Assembly: GCF_001639105.2 (NCBI RefSeq)
Contig: NZ_CP028907.1
Location: 647,781-701,157, forward strand
Direction of reading: 5' to 3'
Source: Azospirillum humicireducens
GTDB taxonomy: Bacteria > Pseudomonadota > Alphaproteobacteria > Azospirillales > Azospirillaceae
DNA length: 53,377 bases
Shown here: positions 9,366 through 20,132 of the stretch, piece by piece
Numbering within the stretch: the stretch's first letter is position 1
Layout of the letters: the number at the start of each line of letters is the position of its first letter
Program-made: the position numbers and the translations under genes
The notes under the pieces: generated by a model
Seen by the model: only the letters and a program-made list of their open reading frames with translations
Told to the model about the DNA's origin: nothing
Database searches by the model: none

Positions 9366-11525
9366 TCACCCCGCCGCCTTCACCTGACGGCGGCGCGCAT
9401 GCAGGACCGGCTCGGTGTAGCCGTTCGGCTGGATGCGGCCCTTGAACACCAGATCGCAGGCGGCCTGGAAAGCGATGCTGCCGTCGAAGTTGCCGGCCAT
9501 CGGCTTGTACAGCGGGTCGCCGGCATTCTGCTTGTCGACGACGGCAGCCATGCGCTTCATGACCTCCATCACCTGGGCCTCGGTGCAGATGCCGTGGTGC
9601 AGCCAGTTGGCGATGTGCTGGCTGGAGATGCGCAGGGTGGCGCGGTCTTCCATCAGCCCGACGTCATGGATGTCCGGCACCTTGGAGCAGCCGACGCCCT
9701 GGTCGATCCAGCGCACCACATAGCCGAGGATGCCCTGGGCGTTGTTCTCCAACTCCTGCCGGATCTCGTCCTCCGACCAGTTGGGGCGGTCGGCGAGCGG
9801 GATGGTCAGGATGTCGGACAGGGCGGCGGCCTGCCGCTTGGCCAGCTGGTCCTGCACCTCGGCCACGTTCACCGCGTGATAGTGGGTGGCGTGCAGGGTG
9901 GCGGCGGTCGGCGACGGCACCCAGGCGGTGTTGGCGCCGGCCTTCGGATGGCCGATCTTGGCGACCAGCATGTCGGCCATCAGGTCGGGCATCGCCCACA
10001 TGCCCTTGCCGATCTGGGCACGGCCCTTCAGACCGGCGCGCAGCCCGACATCGACGTTGTTGTCCTCATAGGCGGAGATCCATTTGGTGGCCTTCATCGC
10101 CGCCTTGCGAACGACCGGGCCGGCCTCCATCGAGGTGTGGATCTCGTCGCCTGTGCGGTCAAGGAAGCCGGTGTTGATGAACACCACCCGGTCCTTGGCG
10201 GCGCGGATGCACTCCTTGAGGTTGACGCTGGTGCGGCGCTCCTCGTCCATGATGCCGACCTTGAGGGTGTTGCGGGCCATGCCCAGCAGATCCTCGACAC
10301 GGCCGAACAGCTCGTCGGCAAAGGCGACCTCCTCCGGCCCGTGCATCTTCGGCTTCACGATGTAGACCGAGCCGGCGCGGCTGTTGCGCAGGCCACCCTC
10401 GGCCTTCAGGTCGTGCAGCGCGATCAGCGAGGTGAAGACGCCGTCGAGGATGCCTTCCGGCGCCTCGCTGCCGTCGGACAGCTTGACCATGTCGATGGTC
10501 ATCAGGTGGCCGACGTTGCGGACCAGCAGCAGGCTGCGGCCATGCAGGGTGACGCTGCCGGTCGGCGTGGTGTAGGTGCGGTCGGGGTTCAGCTTGCGGA
10601 CGACGGTCTTGTCGCCCTTGGGGAAGCTGGCCTCCAGCGTGCCCTTCATCAGGCCCAGCCAGTTGCGGTAGGCGACGACCTTGTCCTCCGCATCCACGGC
10701 GGCGACGGAATCCTCGCAGTCCTGGATGGTCGACAGCGCGGCTTCCAGCACGACGTCGGCGACGCCGGCGGCATCGCCCTTGCCGATCACGCTGCTCCGG
10801 TCGATGCGGATCTCGATGTGGGTGCCGTTCTGGACCAGCAGCACCGCCGACGGCGCCGAGGCCTCGCCCTGCCAGCCGACGAAGGCGGCCTTGTCCTTCA
10901 GGCTGGTCTTGCCACCGCTCTTGAGCGTCACCGCCAGCGCGTCGCCCTCGACCGCATAGCCGGTCGCGTCGGCATGGCTGCCGTCGGCCAGCGGAACGCT
11001 GTCGTCGAGGAACTTGCGGGCCCAGGCGATCACCTGCGCGCCGCGGGCGGCGTCATAGCCGCCGGCCGCCGGGGTGCCGGGGATGGCGTCGGTGCCGTAC
11101 AGCGCGTCGTACAGGCTGCCCCAGCGCGCGTTGGCGGCGTTCAGGGCATAGCGGGCATTGGTGATCGGCACCACCAGCTGCGGGCCGGCGAGAGAGGCGA
11201 TCTCCGGATCGACCTTGCCGGTGCCGACGGCGAAGTCGCCGCCCTCCGGTACCAGATAGCCGATCTCGCGCAGGAAGGACTCGTACTCGGCCTGATCGAA
11301 GAGCTTGCCGCGGCGGGCGGTGTGCCAGCCGTCGATCTGCGCCTGCAGGCTGTCGCGCTTGTCCAGCAGAGCCTTGTTGCGCGGCGCCAGCTCGTGCAGG
11401 AGCTGGTCGAGGCCGGTCCAGAGACGGTCGGCGTCGACACCGGTCCCCGGCAGCGCCTCGTCATTGATGAAGTCGTACAGCGGGCGGGCGATTTCGAGGC
11501 CGCCACGGCGGATCCAGTTGCTCAT
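9366..11525 (-). CDS. glcB: Malate synthase G
   Basis: This 719-residue monomeric malate synthase condenses glyoxylate and acetyl-CoA to malate, in glyoxylate or glycolate use. It matches the G isoform throughout: GDFAVGTGKVDPEI near residue 95, the long central alpha/beta insert (VVLEAALSTIQDCEDSVAAVDAEDK), the core stretch NSRAGSVYIVKPKMHGPEEV, RTSVNLKECI, FINTGFLDRTGDEIHTSMEAGP, and the C-terminal AACDLVFKGRIQPNGYTEPVLH. Length is normal. Isocitrate lyase is not in the window. The upstream region holds a palindrome over a possible -35 element (11609-11621), so transcriptional control there is plausible. Confidence 0.97.
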   Translation of the reverse strand: MSNWIRRGGLEIARPLYDFINDEALPGTGVDADRLWTGLDQLLHELAPRNKALLDKRDSLQAQIDGWHTARRGKLFDQAEYESFLREIGYLVPEGGDFAVGTGKVDPEIASLAGPQLVVPITNARYALNAANARWGSLYDALYGTDAIPGTPAAGGYDAARGAQVIAWARKFLDDSVPLADGSHADATGYAVEGDALAVTLKSGGKTSLKDKAAFVGWQGEASAPSAVLLVQNGTHIEIRIDRSSVIGKGDAAGVADVVLEAALSTIQDCEDSVAAVDAEDKVVAYRNWLGLMKGTLEASFPKGDKTVVRKLNPDRTYTTPTGSVTLHGRSLLLVRNVGHLMTIDMVKLSDGSEAPEGILDGVFTSLIALHDLKAEGGLRNSRAGSVYIVKPKMHGPEEVAFADELFGRVEDLLGMARNTLKVGIMDEERRTSVNLKECIRAAKDRVVFINTGFLDRTGDEIHTSMEAGPVVRKAAMKATKWISAYEDNNVDVGLRAGLKGRAQIGKGMWAMPDLMADMLVAKIGHPKAGANTAWVPSPTAATLHATHYHAVNVAEVQDQLAKRQAAALSDILTIPLADRPNWSEDEIRQELENNAQGILGYVVRWIDQGVGCSKVPDIHDVGLMEDRATLRISSQHIANWLHHGICTEAQVMEVMKRMAAVVDKQNAGDPLYKPMAGNFDGSIAFQAACDLVFKGRIQPNGYTEPVLHARRRQVKAAG

Positions 11526-11608
11526 CTCGTTGCGTGTCCCATTCTCTTGCGCTCGGTTCGCAGACTCCTCTCCGGGAGTCTTGGTTCATCGGTTATCGCG
11601 TCTTCCGA

Positions 11609-11621
11609 TTGACCCGGTCAA
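11609..11621 (-). promoter_or_regulatory. Palindrome over a candidate -35 element of glcB
   Basis: TTGACC-C-GGTCAA is a perfect 6+6 inverted repeat about 84 bases upstream of the glcB start. Read on the minus strand it gives a TTGACC -35 followed after 17 bases by CGATAA. A regulator bound here would block or help RNA polymerase. The regulator is unknown. Confidence 0.45.
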
Positions 11622-11685
11622 CACAATGTCGCACCGCAGCGTATGGAGAAATGGTAGCAGGCGGCCGGCACCGGACCGGCCGCGC

Positions 11686-12918
11686 TCACGCCAATAGATT
11701 AAGCACGGCAGCCGATTGGGAGGCGGGCTGGACAACCGAGGCGGCGGCGGTCGACGGGGCCGGCGCCTGCGCCCCCTCCGCAGTGCTGCCGCCGAGCGCT
11801 CCGGTGCCCCCGAGCGCCTGCCCAAGCTCCTTGGCCGACCCGAGCGCCGCGGCGCGCAGGGCGTTGACCTCCTTCTGGGCGGCTTCGACCATCTTGTCGT
11901 CGGCCTTGAAGCCTTCCCGCCGCTCGCGCCGCCGTTTTTCAGACTCGTCCAGCATGTTGGCGGCCTTCGCCTCGCCGATGATGCGCTTGGAGGTGGCGAG
12001 CACCCCCTCAACCCGTTGGCCGAAGGTGTCGGCCTCGCGGTAGCGCGACATCTTCAAGGCGTTGTCGGACATCAGCTGCTGAATCATCGCGCTTCGCCCG
12101 CCGGTGCCGGCAGTCGGCGCGCCGGATTGACCGGCGGCAGGCTGGCCGGCAGCGGACGGATCGGTGTCGGACGGATCGGTGTCGGACGGGCTGGCGGCGG
12201 TCATCCCGCCGTTGCCCAGGCCCGACAGCACATCCTCCACCAGGCGGGCGATGTCGGCGGGCAGCTTGCCGTCCCGCATCTCCTCCGCCCCCGCGGACTG
12301 CGCATCCGCATCGGCGCCGGCATCGGCCGCCATCAGGTCGGCGGTGCTTGCCGCGGAACCGGCGGCGGCCGACGCCCCCTCCCCCGTCGAGATGCCGATG
12401 GTCAGCGTCACCTCGGTCTGTTGCAGGGTCAGGCTGGTGGTCGTGCGGGTGATCGTCGTCTCCGACGACAGCATCGTGGCGCCGCCGGTGGCATCGCCCG
12501 GCAGCCCCAACTCCGCCGCGGCCTTGATGCCGGCCCCATATTCCTTTGCGGCGCGCCCGGCCTCGCGCGCCAGCAGCGCCGCCTCCCGCGCCAGGGTCGC
12601 CAGCTTCTGCGGATCGCCCTGGGCAAAGCGCATCGCCAGCTTCAACTGCTCGATCTTGCGTTCGACCTGCTCAAGCCGCGCGGCAGCCGCCTGCTTGGGC
12701 CCGCCGACCCGCCTCGCCTCCTCCAGCGCCGCCTGGGCGCTGGCATGGTCGCTCTGCCATTTTGTCGCGGCCTGGGTCAACGCCTGCGCGCGCTCCGCCT
12801 TCTGGGCGAGCTGGCCGTGGGCGTCCTTGGCCTGCAGCTCCTTCTCCCACGGCTTCTTCGCCTGCTGCAGACGGAAAAGTCCGGCCTGACCGTCGGCCAC
12901 CACGCTGAAGACGCTCAT
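11686..12918 (-). CDS. Unknown coiled-coil protein
   Basis: I do not recognise this 410-residue protein. Residues ~15-150 are strongly helical and charged, with heptad character (for example AAARLEQVERKIEQLKLAMRF), and suggest a coiled coil. Then comes a short Thr-rich, beta-like stretch (ETTITRTTTSLTLQQTEVTLTIG, residues ~165-190). A long Ala/Gly/Ser/Asp-rich linker contains a tandem SDTDP repeat. The C-terminus is a second helical region (MSRYREADTFGQRV onwards) with a basic RRRERREG patch. No signal peptide or membrane segment is visible. ATG 12918 has a GGGGGTGG-type site, and the longer frame has none. Codon use matches the neighbours. It is convergent with nothing and isolated on its strand. 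Confidence 0.7.
   Translation of the reverse strand: MSVFSVVADGQAGLFRLQQAKKPWEKELQAKDAHGQLAQKAERAQALTQAATKWQSDHASAQAALEEARRVGGPKQAAAARLEQVERKIEQLKLAMRFAQGDPQKLATLAREAALLAREAGRAAKEYGAGIKAAAELGLPGDATGGATMLSSETTITRTTTSLTLQQTEVTLTIGISTGEGASAAAGSAASTADLMAADAGADADAQSAGAEEMRDGKLPADIARLVEDVLSGLGNGGMTAASPSDTDPSDTDPSAAGQPAAGQSGAPTAGTGGRSAMIQQLMSDNALKMSRYREADTFGQRVEGVLATSKRIIGEAKAANMLDESEKRRRERREGFKADDKMVEAAQKEVNALRAAALGSAKELGQALGGTGALGGSTAEGAQAPAPSTAAASVVQPASQSAAVLNLLA
12158..12187. repeat. Two tandem 15-bp repeats within the coiled-coil gene
   Basis: GGATCGGTGTCGGAC occurs twice without a gap and encodes the repeated S-D-T-D-P unit in the linker of the unknown protein. Its exactness suggests recent slippage duplication. 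Confidence 0.9.
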
Positions 12919-13008
12919 GCCGCCACCCCCAGTTCGGCCGAACCAACCTGTTCGCGGCAAAGTTTAGCACAATCGGAGAAACTGTCCATTTCGCGCGGTG
13001 CGTGCGTG

Positions 13009-13034
13009 GAACCCCGAAGGCCTGGGCCGTGTTT
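13009..13034 (+). promoter_or_regulatory. Candidate EcfG-type general stress promoter
   Basis: GGAAC at 13009-13013 is followed after 17 bases by TGTT. The alphaproteobacterial EcfG sigma factor prefers GGAAC-N16/17-CGTT, so this is a match with one change in the -10 element. It lies about 90 bases upstream of a gene whose relatives are stress or starvation induced. Confidence 0.4.
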
Positions 13035-13124
13035 CACTTCCCGACACCCGCTTCCGCAACGGGCGGTTTGAAGCCGCAGGCGCGGAGCCACGGAATACCG
13101 GAATCCCCGAGGAGGAAAGACAAG

Positions 13125-14132
13125 ATGCCGAACCGCGACATGACCGGCACCGGCGGACCGACCCCGACCGGCTCCACGACCGGAAGTTCAACCGCTGGAA
13201 GCCCGCCGACCGGAAATTTCGCTGCCGGCAGCTCGAACGCCGGCGGCAGCGTCGATGAGATGAAGAAGACCGTCAACCGCGCGGCCGACGATGTGATGTC
13301 CACCGGGCGCGAGACGCTGGGCAACGCCCAGGGCCGCATCCGCTCGCTGCTGGAGCAGCAGACCGGCCGCGCCGCCGATCAGCTGGGCGGCGTCGCCAAC
13401 GCCCTGCACAAGGCCGCCGAGCAGCTGAACGAGGAGAATGGCGGCGTGGTCGCCGATTACGCCGAGCAGGCGGCCAGCCGCGTCGAGCGTGTCGCCGACA
13501 TGCTGCGCGACGCCTCCGTCGACGACATCGTCGGCGAGGTCGAGGGCTTCGCCCGCCGCCAGCCCGAGGTGTTCATCGGTGCCGCCTTCGCCGTCGGATT
13601 CCTCGCCGCGCGTTTCCTCAAAAGCTCCAGCGACCGCCGCATGCACCGCGCCTCGACCTCGCTTCGCGGCACTGCGCACCCGTCGCAATCCGTGCGCACC
13701 GCCCGCGGCGCCTCCTACGACACCGGCCGCGATACCGGCCGGGACACGGGCCGCGGCTCCGCCCCCAGCCGTGGCATGGCCGGCGGCATCGGCGAGTCCG
13801 TCGGCCGCAGCACCCCGCCCCACAGCGCCGACACCCCGACGACGGGGTCGTCGGCTGTGAACACCGGCCGTCTCGCCGGCCGCATGGACTCCGAACGCGG
13901 ATCGGAGCGTCTGGAAGAGCCGAAGCCGGCCGCCGGCCGCATCGGCATGCCGATGTCCACCGCCCCGGCCTCGGTCACCGGCCACGGCGCCTCGCCGTCG
14001 GCGGACACCGCTCTCGGCGCCAGCACCGTGAACTCCGGCGCCACCGAGGTCGGCAGCGTCCAGGGCGGTAGCCAGGGCGGCCCTGCCGGGGCCAGCTCCT
14101 CCACCTCCAAGCCGCAGGGTCAGCGTCCATGA
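13125..14132 (+). CDS. Nutrient-deprivation-induced-protein-like membrane-associated stress protein
   Basis: The 335-residue protein begins with a Gly/Thr/Ser-rich disordered head (residues 1-45). A helical region follows (VDEMKKTVNRAADDVMSTGRETLGNAQGRIRSLLE onwards, ~45-140). Then comes one short hydrophobic segment, EVFIGAAFAVGFLAARFLKSS (~147-167), resembling the ElaB/YqjD C-terminal membrane anchor. The last half is a long disordered tail with a tandem DTGR repeat. Relatives annotated as nutrient-deprivation-induced proteins share this plan, but the biochemical role is unknown. ATG 13125 has GGAGGAAAGA directly upstream. It overlaps the next gene by the 4 bases ATGA, so the two are translationally coupled. 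Confidence 0.75.
   Translation: MPNRDMTGTGGPTPTGSTTGSSTAGSPPTGNFAAGSSNAGGSVDEMKKTVNRAADDVMSTGRETLGNAQGRIRSLLEQQTGRAADQLGGVANALHKAAEQLNEENGGVVADYAEQAASRVERVADMLRDASVDDIVGEVEGFARRQPEVFIGAAFAVGFLAARFLKSSSDRRMHRASTSLRGTAHPSQSVRTARGASYDTGRDTGRDTGRGSAPSRGMAGGIGESVGRSTPPHSADTPTTGSSAVNTGRLAGRMDSERGSERLEEPKPAAGRIGMPMSTAPASVTGHGASPSADTALGASTVNSGATEVGSVQGGSQGGPAGASSSTSKPQGQRP
13719..13754. repeat. Three near-identical 12-bp repeats (DTGR units)
   Basis: Units of the type GACACCGGCCGC occur three times in a row with synonymous third-position changes and encode D-T-G-R three times in the disordered tail. The synonymous drift suggests that the protein repeat is old. Confidence 0.85.
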
Positions 14133-14554
14133 GCGCCGCCGAGAACCGCTATGACGAGCCGCGGGATCCGCGGCAGGACCGGCCGCTCGCCGGCCTGTTC
14201 GCCGATCTCGCCCGCGAATCCGCCAACCTCGCCCGATCCGAGATCGCGTTGGCGAAGGCCGAGCTGACCGACAAGGCCGCCGAGGCCGCCGGTGGCGTGG
14301 CCTTCATCGCCGTCGGCGGACTGGTCGCCTTCGCCGGCGTCCTGGTCCTGCTTGCCTCCGCGGTTCTCGGCCTGTCCAACGTCCTGGCCCCGTGGCTGTC
14401 CGCGCTGATCGTCGGCGTGACGGTTCTGGCGGTGGGCGGCATCCTGGCTTACGTCGGCAAGAACCGGCTGAGCCCCGCCAACCTCCGCCCCCGCCGCACC
14501 ATGAACACGCTGGACGAGGACAAGCGCTGGGCGAAATCCCAGCTTGCCCGCTGA
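14129..14554 (+). CDS. Holin-X/YqjE-like (DUF1469-type) integral membrane protein
   Basis: The 141-residue protein has an amphipathic N-terminal helix (GLFADLARESANLARSEIALAKAELTDKA, residues ~22-50). Two strongly hydrophobic segments follow (~55-83 and ~88-108), then a basic cytoplasmic tail. The plan matches the phage-holin superfamily III / YqjE family found in stress operons, not a lysis holin in a prophage. It overlaps the preceding stop by ATGA and is followed after 11 bases by the DUF3618 gene, so the three form one operon. Confidence 0.82.
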   Translation: MSAAENRYDEPRDPRQDRPLAGLFADLARESANLARSEIALAKAELTDKAAEAAGGVAFIAVGGLVAFAGVLVLLASAVLGLSNVLAPWLSALIVGVTVLAVGGILAYVGKNRLSPANLRPRRTMNTLDEDKRWAKSQLAR

Positions 14555-14565
14555 GGGACCGGCCG

Positions 14566-15600
14566 ATGACGGACGACGATCGTCAATCGAAAAATCTCGA
14601 CGCCCTGGAGGGTGACATCCGCGCCAGCCGCGCGCGCATCGGCGGCACCATCGATGCGCTGCGCGACCGGACATCCCGTCTGCGCGACAGTCTGACGCGG
14701 TGGTCCCCCCAATCCCTGATGGAGAATTCCATGAAGCACACCTATTCGCCGTCGACGCCGGACACCCCGCCCCAGCGCGCCAGTCTGCACCAGACCGACC
14801 GTTACGAAAGCGGCCAGACCATCCATTACAATCGCCGGCAGTCCCAGCCCTCCGGTTCGGTGCTGGACAGCGTCACCAGCAACCCGATCCCGCTGGCGCT
14901 GATCGGCATCGGTCTGGGCTGGCTGGCCCTGTCCAGCACCGGCTACGACCGCCGCATCGCCCGCTCCAGCACGGTCCGCAACGCCCGCCACCGCATGGGC
15001 GACGCCGTGGACTATGCCCGCGAAACCCTGAGCGACGCCGGCGAGAGCGTCCGCAACGCCGCCAGCTCGGCCTATGACAGCGCCTCGGGCGCGGTCAGCT
15101 CCGCCTACGACAGCGCGTCGGGCACCGTCAGCGGCATGGTGGGCGGTTCGGACAACGGCCATGTGTCCGACCCTGTGTCCGGCCGGAGCGACCTCCACAG
15201 CCAGCGCCAGTCGCAGGGCTATGTCAGCCGCGGCATGTCGCGCCTGTCCTCCATGACGCCGTCGGCCGACCATCTTCGCCACCGCGCGCACGACATGTCG
15301 ACCGGCTTCTGGGACCTCGTCGAGGATCATCCCATCGTCGCCGGCGCCATGGGCGTGGCGCTGGGTGCGGCCATCGGCGCCGCCCTGCCCGGCACGCGCT
15401 ATGAGAAGCAGTGGGTCGGCGACTATGCCGACGAGGCCACTGATCGGGCAAAGGCCATCGCGATGGACGCGCTCGACCGCGGCACCCGCGCCGCCCAGGC
15501 CGCGGCACAGACCGCAGTCGAGTCGGCCAAGGAAGACGTTCGCGACGTCGTCTCCGAAGCCACCAGCGCCGCCCGCGAGGAAGTGAAGAAGCCGGGCTGA
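14566..15600 (+). CDS. DUF3618-domain membrane protein with 11-residue repeats
   Basis: The N-terminus (residues ~8-45: LDALEGDIRASRARIGGTIDALRDRTS) is a DUF3618 domain. A hydrophobic segment at ~107-125 (NPIPLALIGIGLGWLALSS) is followed by amphipathic helix built from hendecads such as SSAYDSASGAV and SSAYDSASGTV, typical of LEA-like or apolipoprotein-like membrane-surface helices. A second hydrophobic segment (residues ~250-270, HPIVAGAMGVALGAAIGAALPG) and an Ala/Glu/Lys helix close the protein. The product is 344 residues. ATG 14566 follows GAGGGACC. A role in stabilising the membrane under stress or desiccation is inference from the repeat type and the operon. Confidence 0.78.
   Translation: MTDDDRQSKNLDALEGDIRASRARIGGTIDALRDRTSRLRDSLTRWSPQSLMENSMKHTYSPSTPDTPPQRASLHQTDRYESGQTIHYNRRQSQPSGSVLDSVTSNPIPLALIGIGLGWLALSSTGYDRRIARSSTVRNARHRMGDAVDYARETLSDAGESVRNAASSAYDSASGAVSSAYDSASGTVSGMVGGSDNGHVSDPVSGRSDLHSQRQSQGYVSRGMSRLSSMTPSADHLRHRAHDMSTGFWDLVEDHPIVAGAMGVALGAAIGAALPGTRYEKQWVGDYADEATDRAKAIAMDALDRGTRAAQAAAQTAVESAKEDVRDVVSEATSAAREEVKKPG
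15064..15129. repeat. Two tandem 33-bp repeats encoding 11-residue units
   Basis: Two consecutive 33-base units encode SSAYDSASGAV and SSAYDSASGTV, differing mainly at third positions. Eleven-residue periodicity is the hallmark of LEA group 3 and apolipoprotein helices. Confidence 0.85.
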
Positions 15601-15627
15601 TCCCCGCTTCCATCGTCACCGGACTGA

Positions 15628-15655
15628 CCCCGCGCCGCCCCCGGCGCGGGGTTTT
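15628..15655 (+). terminator. Rho-independent terminator after the stress operon
   Basis: CCCCGCGCC and GGCGCGGGG form a 9-bp stem over a GCCCCC loop and run into TTTT. It closes the three-gene stress operon. Confidence 0.88.
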
Positions 15656-15859
15656 CCGCATTGGGGGTCTCTTTTACCATCCTGCGGCAAACCGCCGCAT
15701 CCTGTCCCCTGACCTGCGGCTTCGCTGTAGCGTGGGGAGAATCACCACGTTATAACCGAGCGGCGTTGACGGGTATTGTCGGCGCATCTGCCATGCATCC
15801 GCCGGAAACCCGCGGAAACCCTGCACTTTAATCGACAAACGCCCCTTGCCCCCCGGAGC

Positions 15860-15884
15860 AATCAGGACTAAATTGGTCCTGTAT
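15860..15884. promoter_or_regulatory. IscR type-1-like operator before the SUF regulator
   Basis: The core AGGACTAAATTGGTCCT is an inverted repeat, and the site ends in GTAT. It agrees with the IscR type-1 pattern at the GACT-R-WWW-Y-n-GTC core and at the flanking S and TAT positions. It lies 30 bases upstream of the regulator start, where binding would repress the operon when cluster supply is adequate. It also lies at the end of a 313-base stretch (15601-15913) that otherwise shows only the stress-operon terminator. Confidence 0.7.
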
Positions 15885-15913
15885 TCGAAACCGGGGTGAA
15901 ACGGGGTGTGGGC

Positions 15914-16384
15914 ATGATCCGGCTGAGCAAGCTGACCGACTATGCCATCGTCGTGCTGAGCGAGATGGCGCGCCAGGTCGGCACGGTCCATACCGTCGCC
16001 CATCTTGCCGACCGTACCGGCGTTCCCGCTCCCACCGTCGCCAAGCTGATGAAGGCGATGACGCCAGCCGGGCTCACGACCTCCCAGCGCGGTGCCGCTG
16101 GCGGTTATGCGCTGAGCCGGCCGGCCGATGCAATCTCCATCGCGGAAATCATCACGGCGCTCGACGGTCCCATCGCGCTGACCGCCTGTGTCGACGGTGC
16201 CGACAGCCAGTGCGGCGTGGAGCAGCTCTGCCCCATGCGCGGCGGTTGGGAAAAGGTGAACCGCGCCATCCGCGGCGCGCTGGAGGAGGTGTCGCTGGCC
16301 GACATGATGGTCCCGATCACCTTCCCGGCCCCGGCAGCCGCAACGACTTCAACAGCCGCCCAGCCGGCCCGCCCTGCGCACTGA
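15914..16384 (+). CDS. SUF operon regulator of the Rrf2/IscR family
   Basis: The 156-residue protein starts MIRLSKLTDYAIVVLSEMA, the typical Rrf2 helix. It has the wing motif RGAAGGYALSRP near residue 60 and three cysteines at 92, 100 and 106, the position of the [2Fe-2S] ligands in IscR. It should sense cluster status and control the sufBCDSUTA genes that follow on the same strand. ATG 15914 is preferred over the upstream GTG 15896 because it gives the canonical N-terminus. It is followed after 45 bases by sufB. Confidence 0.92.
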   Translation: MIRLSKLTDYAIVVLSEMARQVGTVHTVAHLADRTGVPAPTVAKLMKAMTPAGLTTSQRGAAGGYALSRPADAISIAEIITALDGPIALTACVDGADSQCGVEQLCPMRGGWEKVNRAIRGALEEVSLADMMVPITFPAPAAATTSTAAQPARPAH

Positions 16385-16429
16385 ACGGCGCGCACCGAAC
16401 AGCATTCTTGAGAAGGACGAGGCAAAGCC

Positions 16430-17914
<1,485 letters not shown>

Positions 17915-18011
17915 GGGATGCCCTCCCCGCTTCCCCGAGGAGCGGCGGAGGACGGAGTGAAGCCACCGGACGGCGTGCCGGAAGCCTGAAGAAGACAACG
18001 AGGCCAAGACG

Positions 18012-18763
<752 letters not shown>

Positions 18764-18764
<1 letters not shown>

Positions 18765-20131
18765 TGACGGCACACTCCTCCCCCCTTCAGCCGATGACCT
18801 ACTCGACACGCGGCGCCGATCCGGCGACGGCGCCGGCCTTCCTGGCTCCGCTCGATCGGGTGGGCTCCGGGCTGCCCGGCAGCGGCCTGTCCTGGCTGAC
18901 CGAGCTGCGTGCGACGGGCCGCGAGCGATTCGCCGCCGTCGGCCTGCCAACGATCAGGAACGAGAGCTGGCGCTACACCAACCTGCGCGACCTCGCCAAG
19001 GTCAGCTTCCAGCCGGCCGGCCCGGCGGCGGCCACCATCGACCTGCTGCCGACGGTGCGGGCCGAGGGGCAGGACGGGCCGCGCCTGGTCTTCGTCGACG
19101 GCCGTTTCCGCGCCGACCTGTCCTCCGTCGAGGGGCTGCCGCCGGGCGTCGAATTGCTGAGTCTCGCCGCCGCGCTGACCACGCATTCCGACCTGCTGGC
19201 CGACCATATCGGCCGCCTCGCCGCGGCGGATGACCGTCCCCTGGTGGCGCTGAACAGCGCCTATCTCGCCGACGGCGCGGTCCTGCATGTGCCGGCCGGC
19301 GTTCAGGTCGAACGCCCTGTCGAGCTGGTCTACGTCTCCGTCGGGACCGAGGCCCAGGCGACCTCCTGCCATCCGCGCAGCCTGCTGATCGCAGAGGCCG
19401 GGTCGAAGGCGGTGGTGGTCGAACACCATGTCGGCCGTGGCGCCGGCACCACACTGTCCAACCATGTGACCGAGGTCTTCGTCGGCGAAGGCGCCACCCT
19501 GCACCATTACAAGTCGCAGCGCGAAGGCGGCGGCGCCATCCACCTGTCGCACATCGCGGCGACGGTGGCGACCGGCGGCTGCTACGACAACTTCATCCTG
19601 ACCACGGGTGCAAAGCTGTCGCGCAACGAGGTGGTCAGCCGCCTGGACGGGACCGAGGCGCGGACCCATGTCAGCGGCGGCTATCTGGTCCGCGGCACCC
19701 AGCATGCCGACACCACCACGGTGATCGTCCACGCCAAGCCGAACGGCACCAGCCGCGAGGTCTACAAGGGCGTGATCGACGACACGGCGCGCGCGGTGTT
19801 TCAGGGCAAGATCACCGTCTGCCCGGATGCGCAGAAGACCGACGGCTATCAGCTGAACCGCGCCCTGCTGCTGTCCGACGGCGCCGAGATCGACAGCAAG
19901 CCGGAACTGGAAATCCACGCCGACGACGTGAAGTGCAGCCATGGCTGCACCGCTGGCGAACTGGACGACGACGCGCTGTTCTACCTGCGCGCCCGCGGCA
20001 TCGACCGCGACACGGCCCAGGGCCTGCTGATCGGCGCCTTCCTGTCCGAATCGCTGGAGGAAATCGCCGAGGAGTCGATCCGCGACGCCTTCCAGGGGAT
20101 CATCGCCGGCTGGCTGGAGGAGCAGAAATAA
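18764..20131 (+). CDS. sufD: Fe-S assembly scaffold subunit SufD
   Basis: The 455-residue protein is a paralogue of SufB and its partner in the scaffold. N-terminal ESWRYTNLRDLAKVSF (near residue 67) and the C-terminal SUF core (GVIDDTARAVFQGKITVCPDAQKTDGYQLNRALLLSD, then PELEIHADDVKCSHGCTAGELD) are diagnostic. ATG 18764 overlaps the sufC stop, and a GTG three bases earlier is a possible alternative. sufS begins one base after its stop. Confidence 0.96.
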
Positions 20132-20132
20132 C

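Noticed and set aside
9228..11612. 794-residue antisense frame over glcB
   Set aside because: Shadow of glcB: His/Gln/Asp-Val-rich composition with no domain.
14129..14554. True phage holin in a lysis cassette
   Set aside because: No endolysin or spanin. The operon partners are stress-type membrane proteins, so the family name is misleading here.
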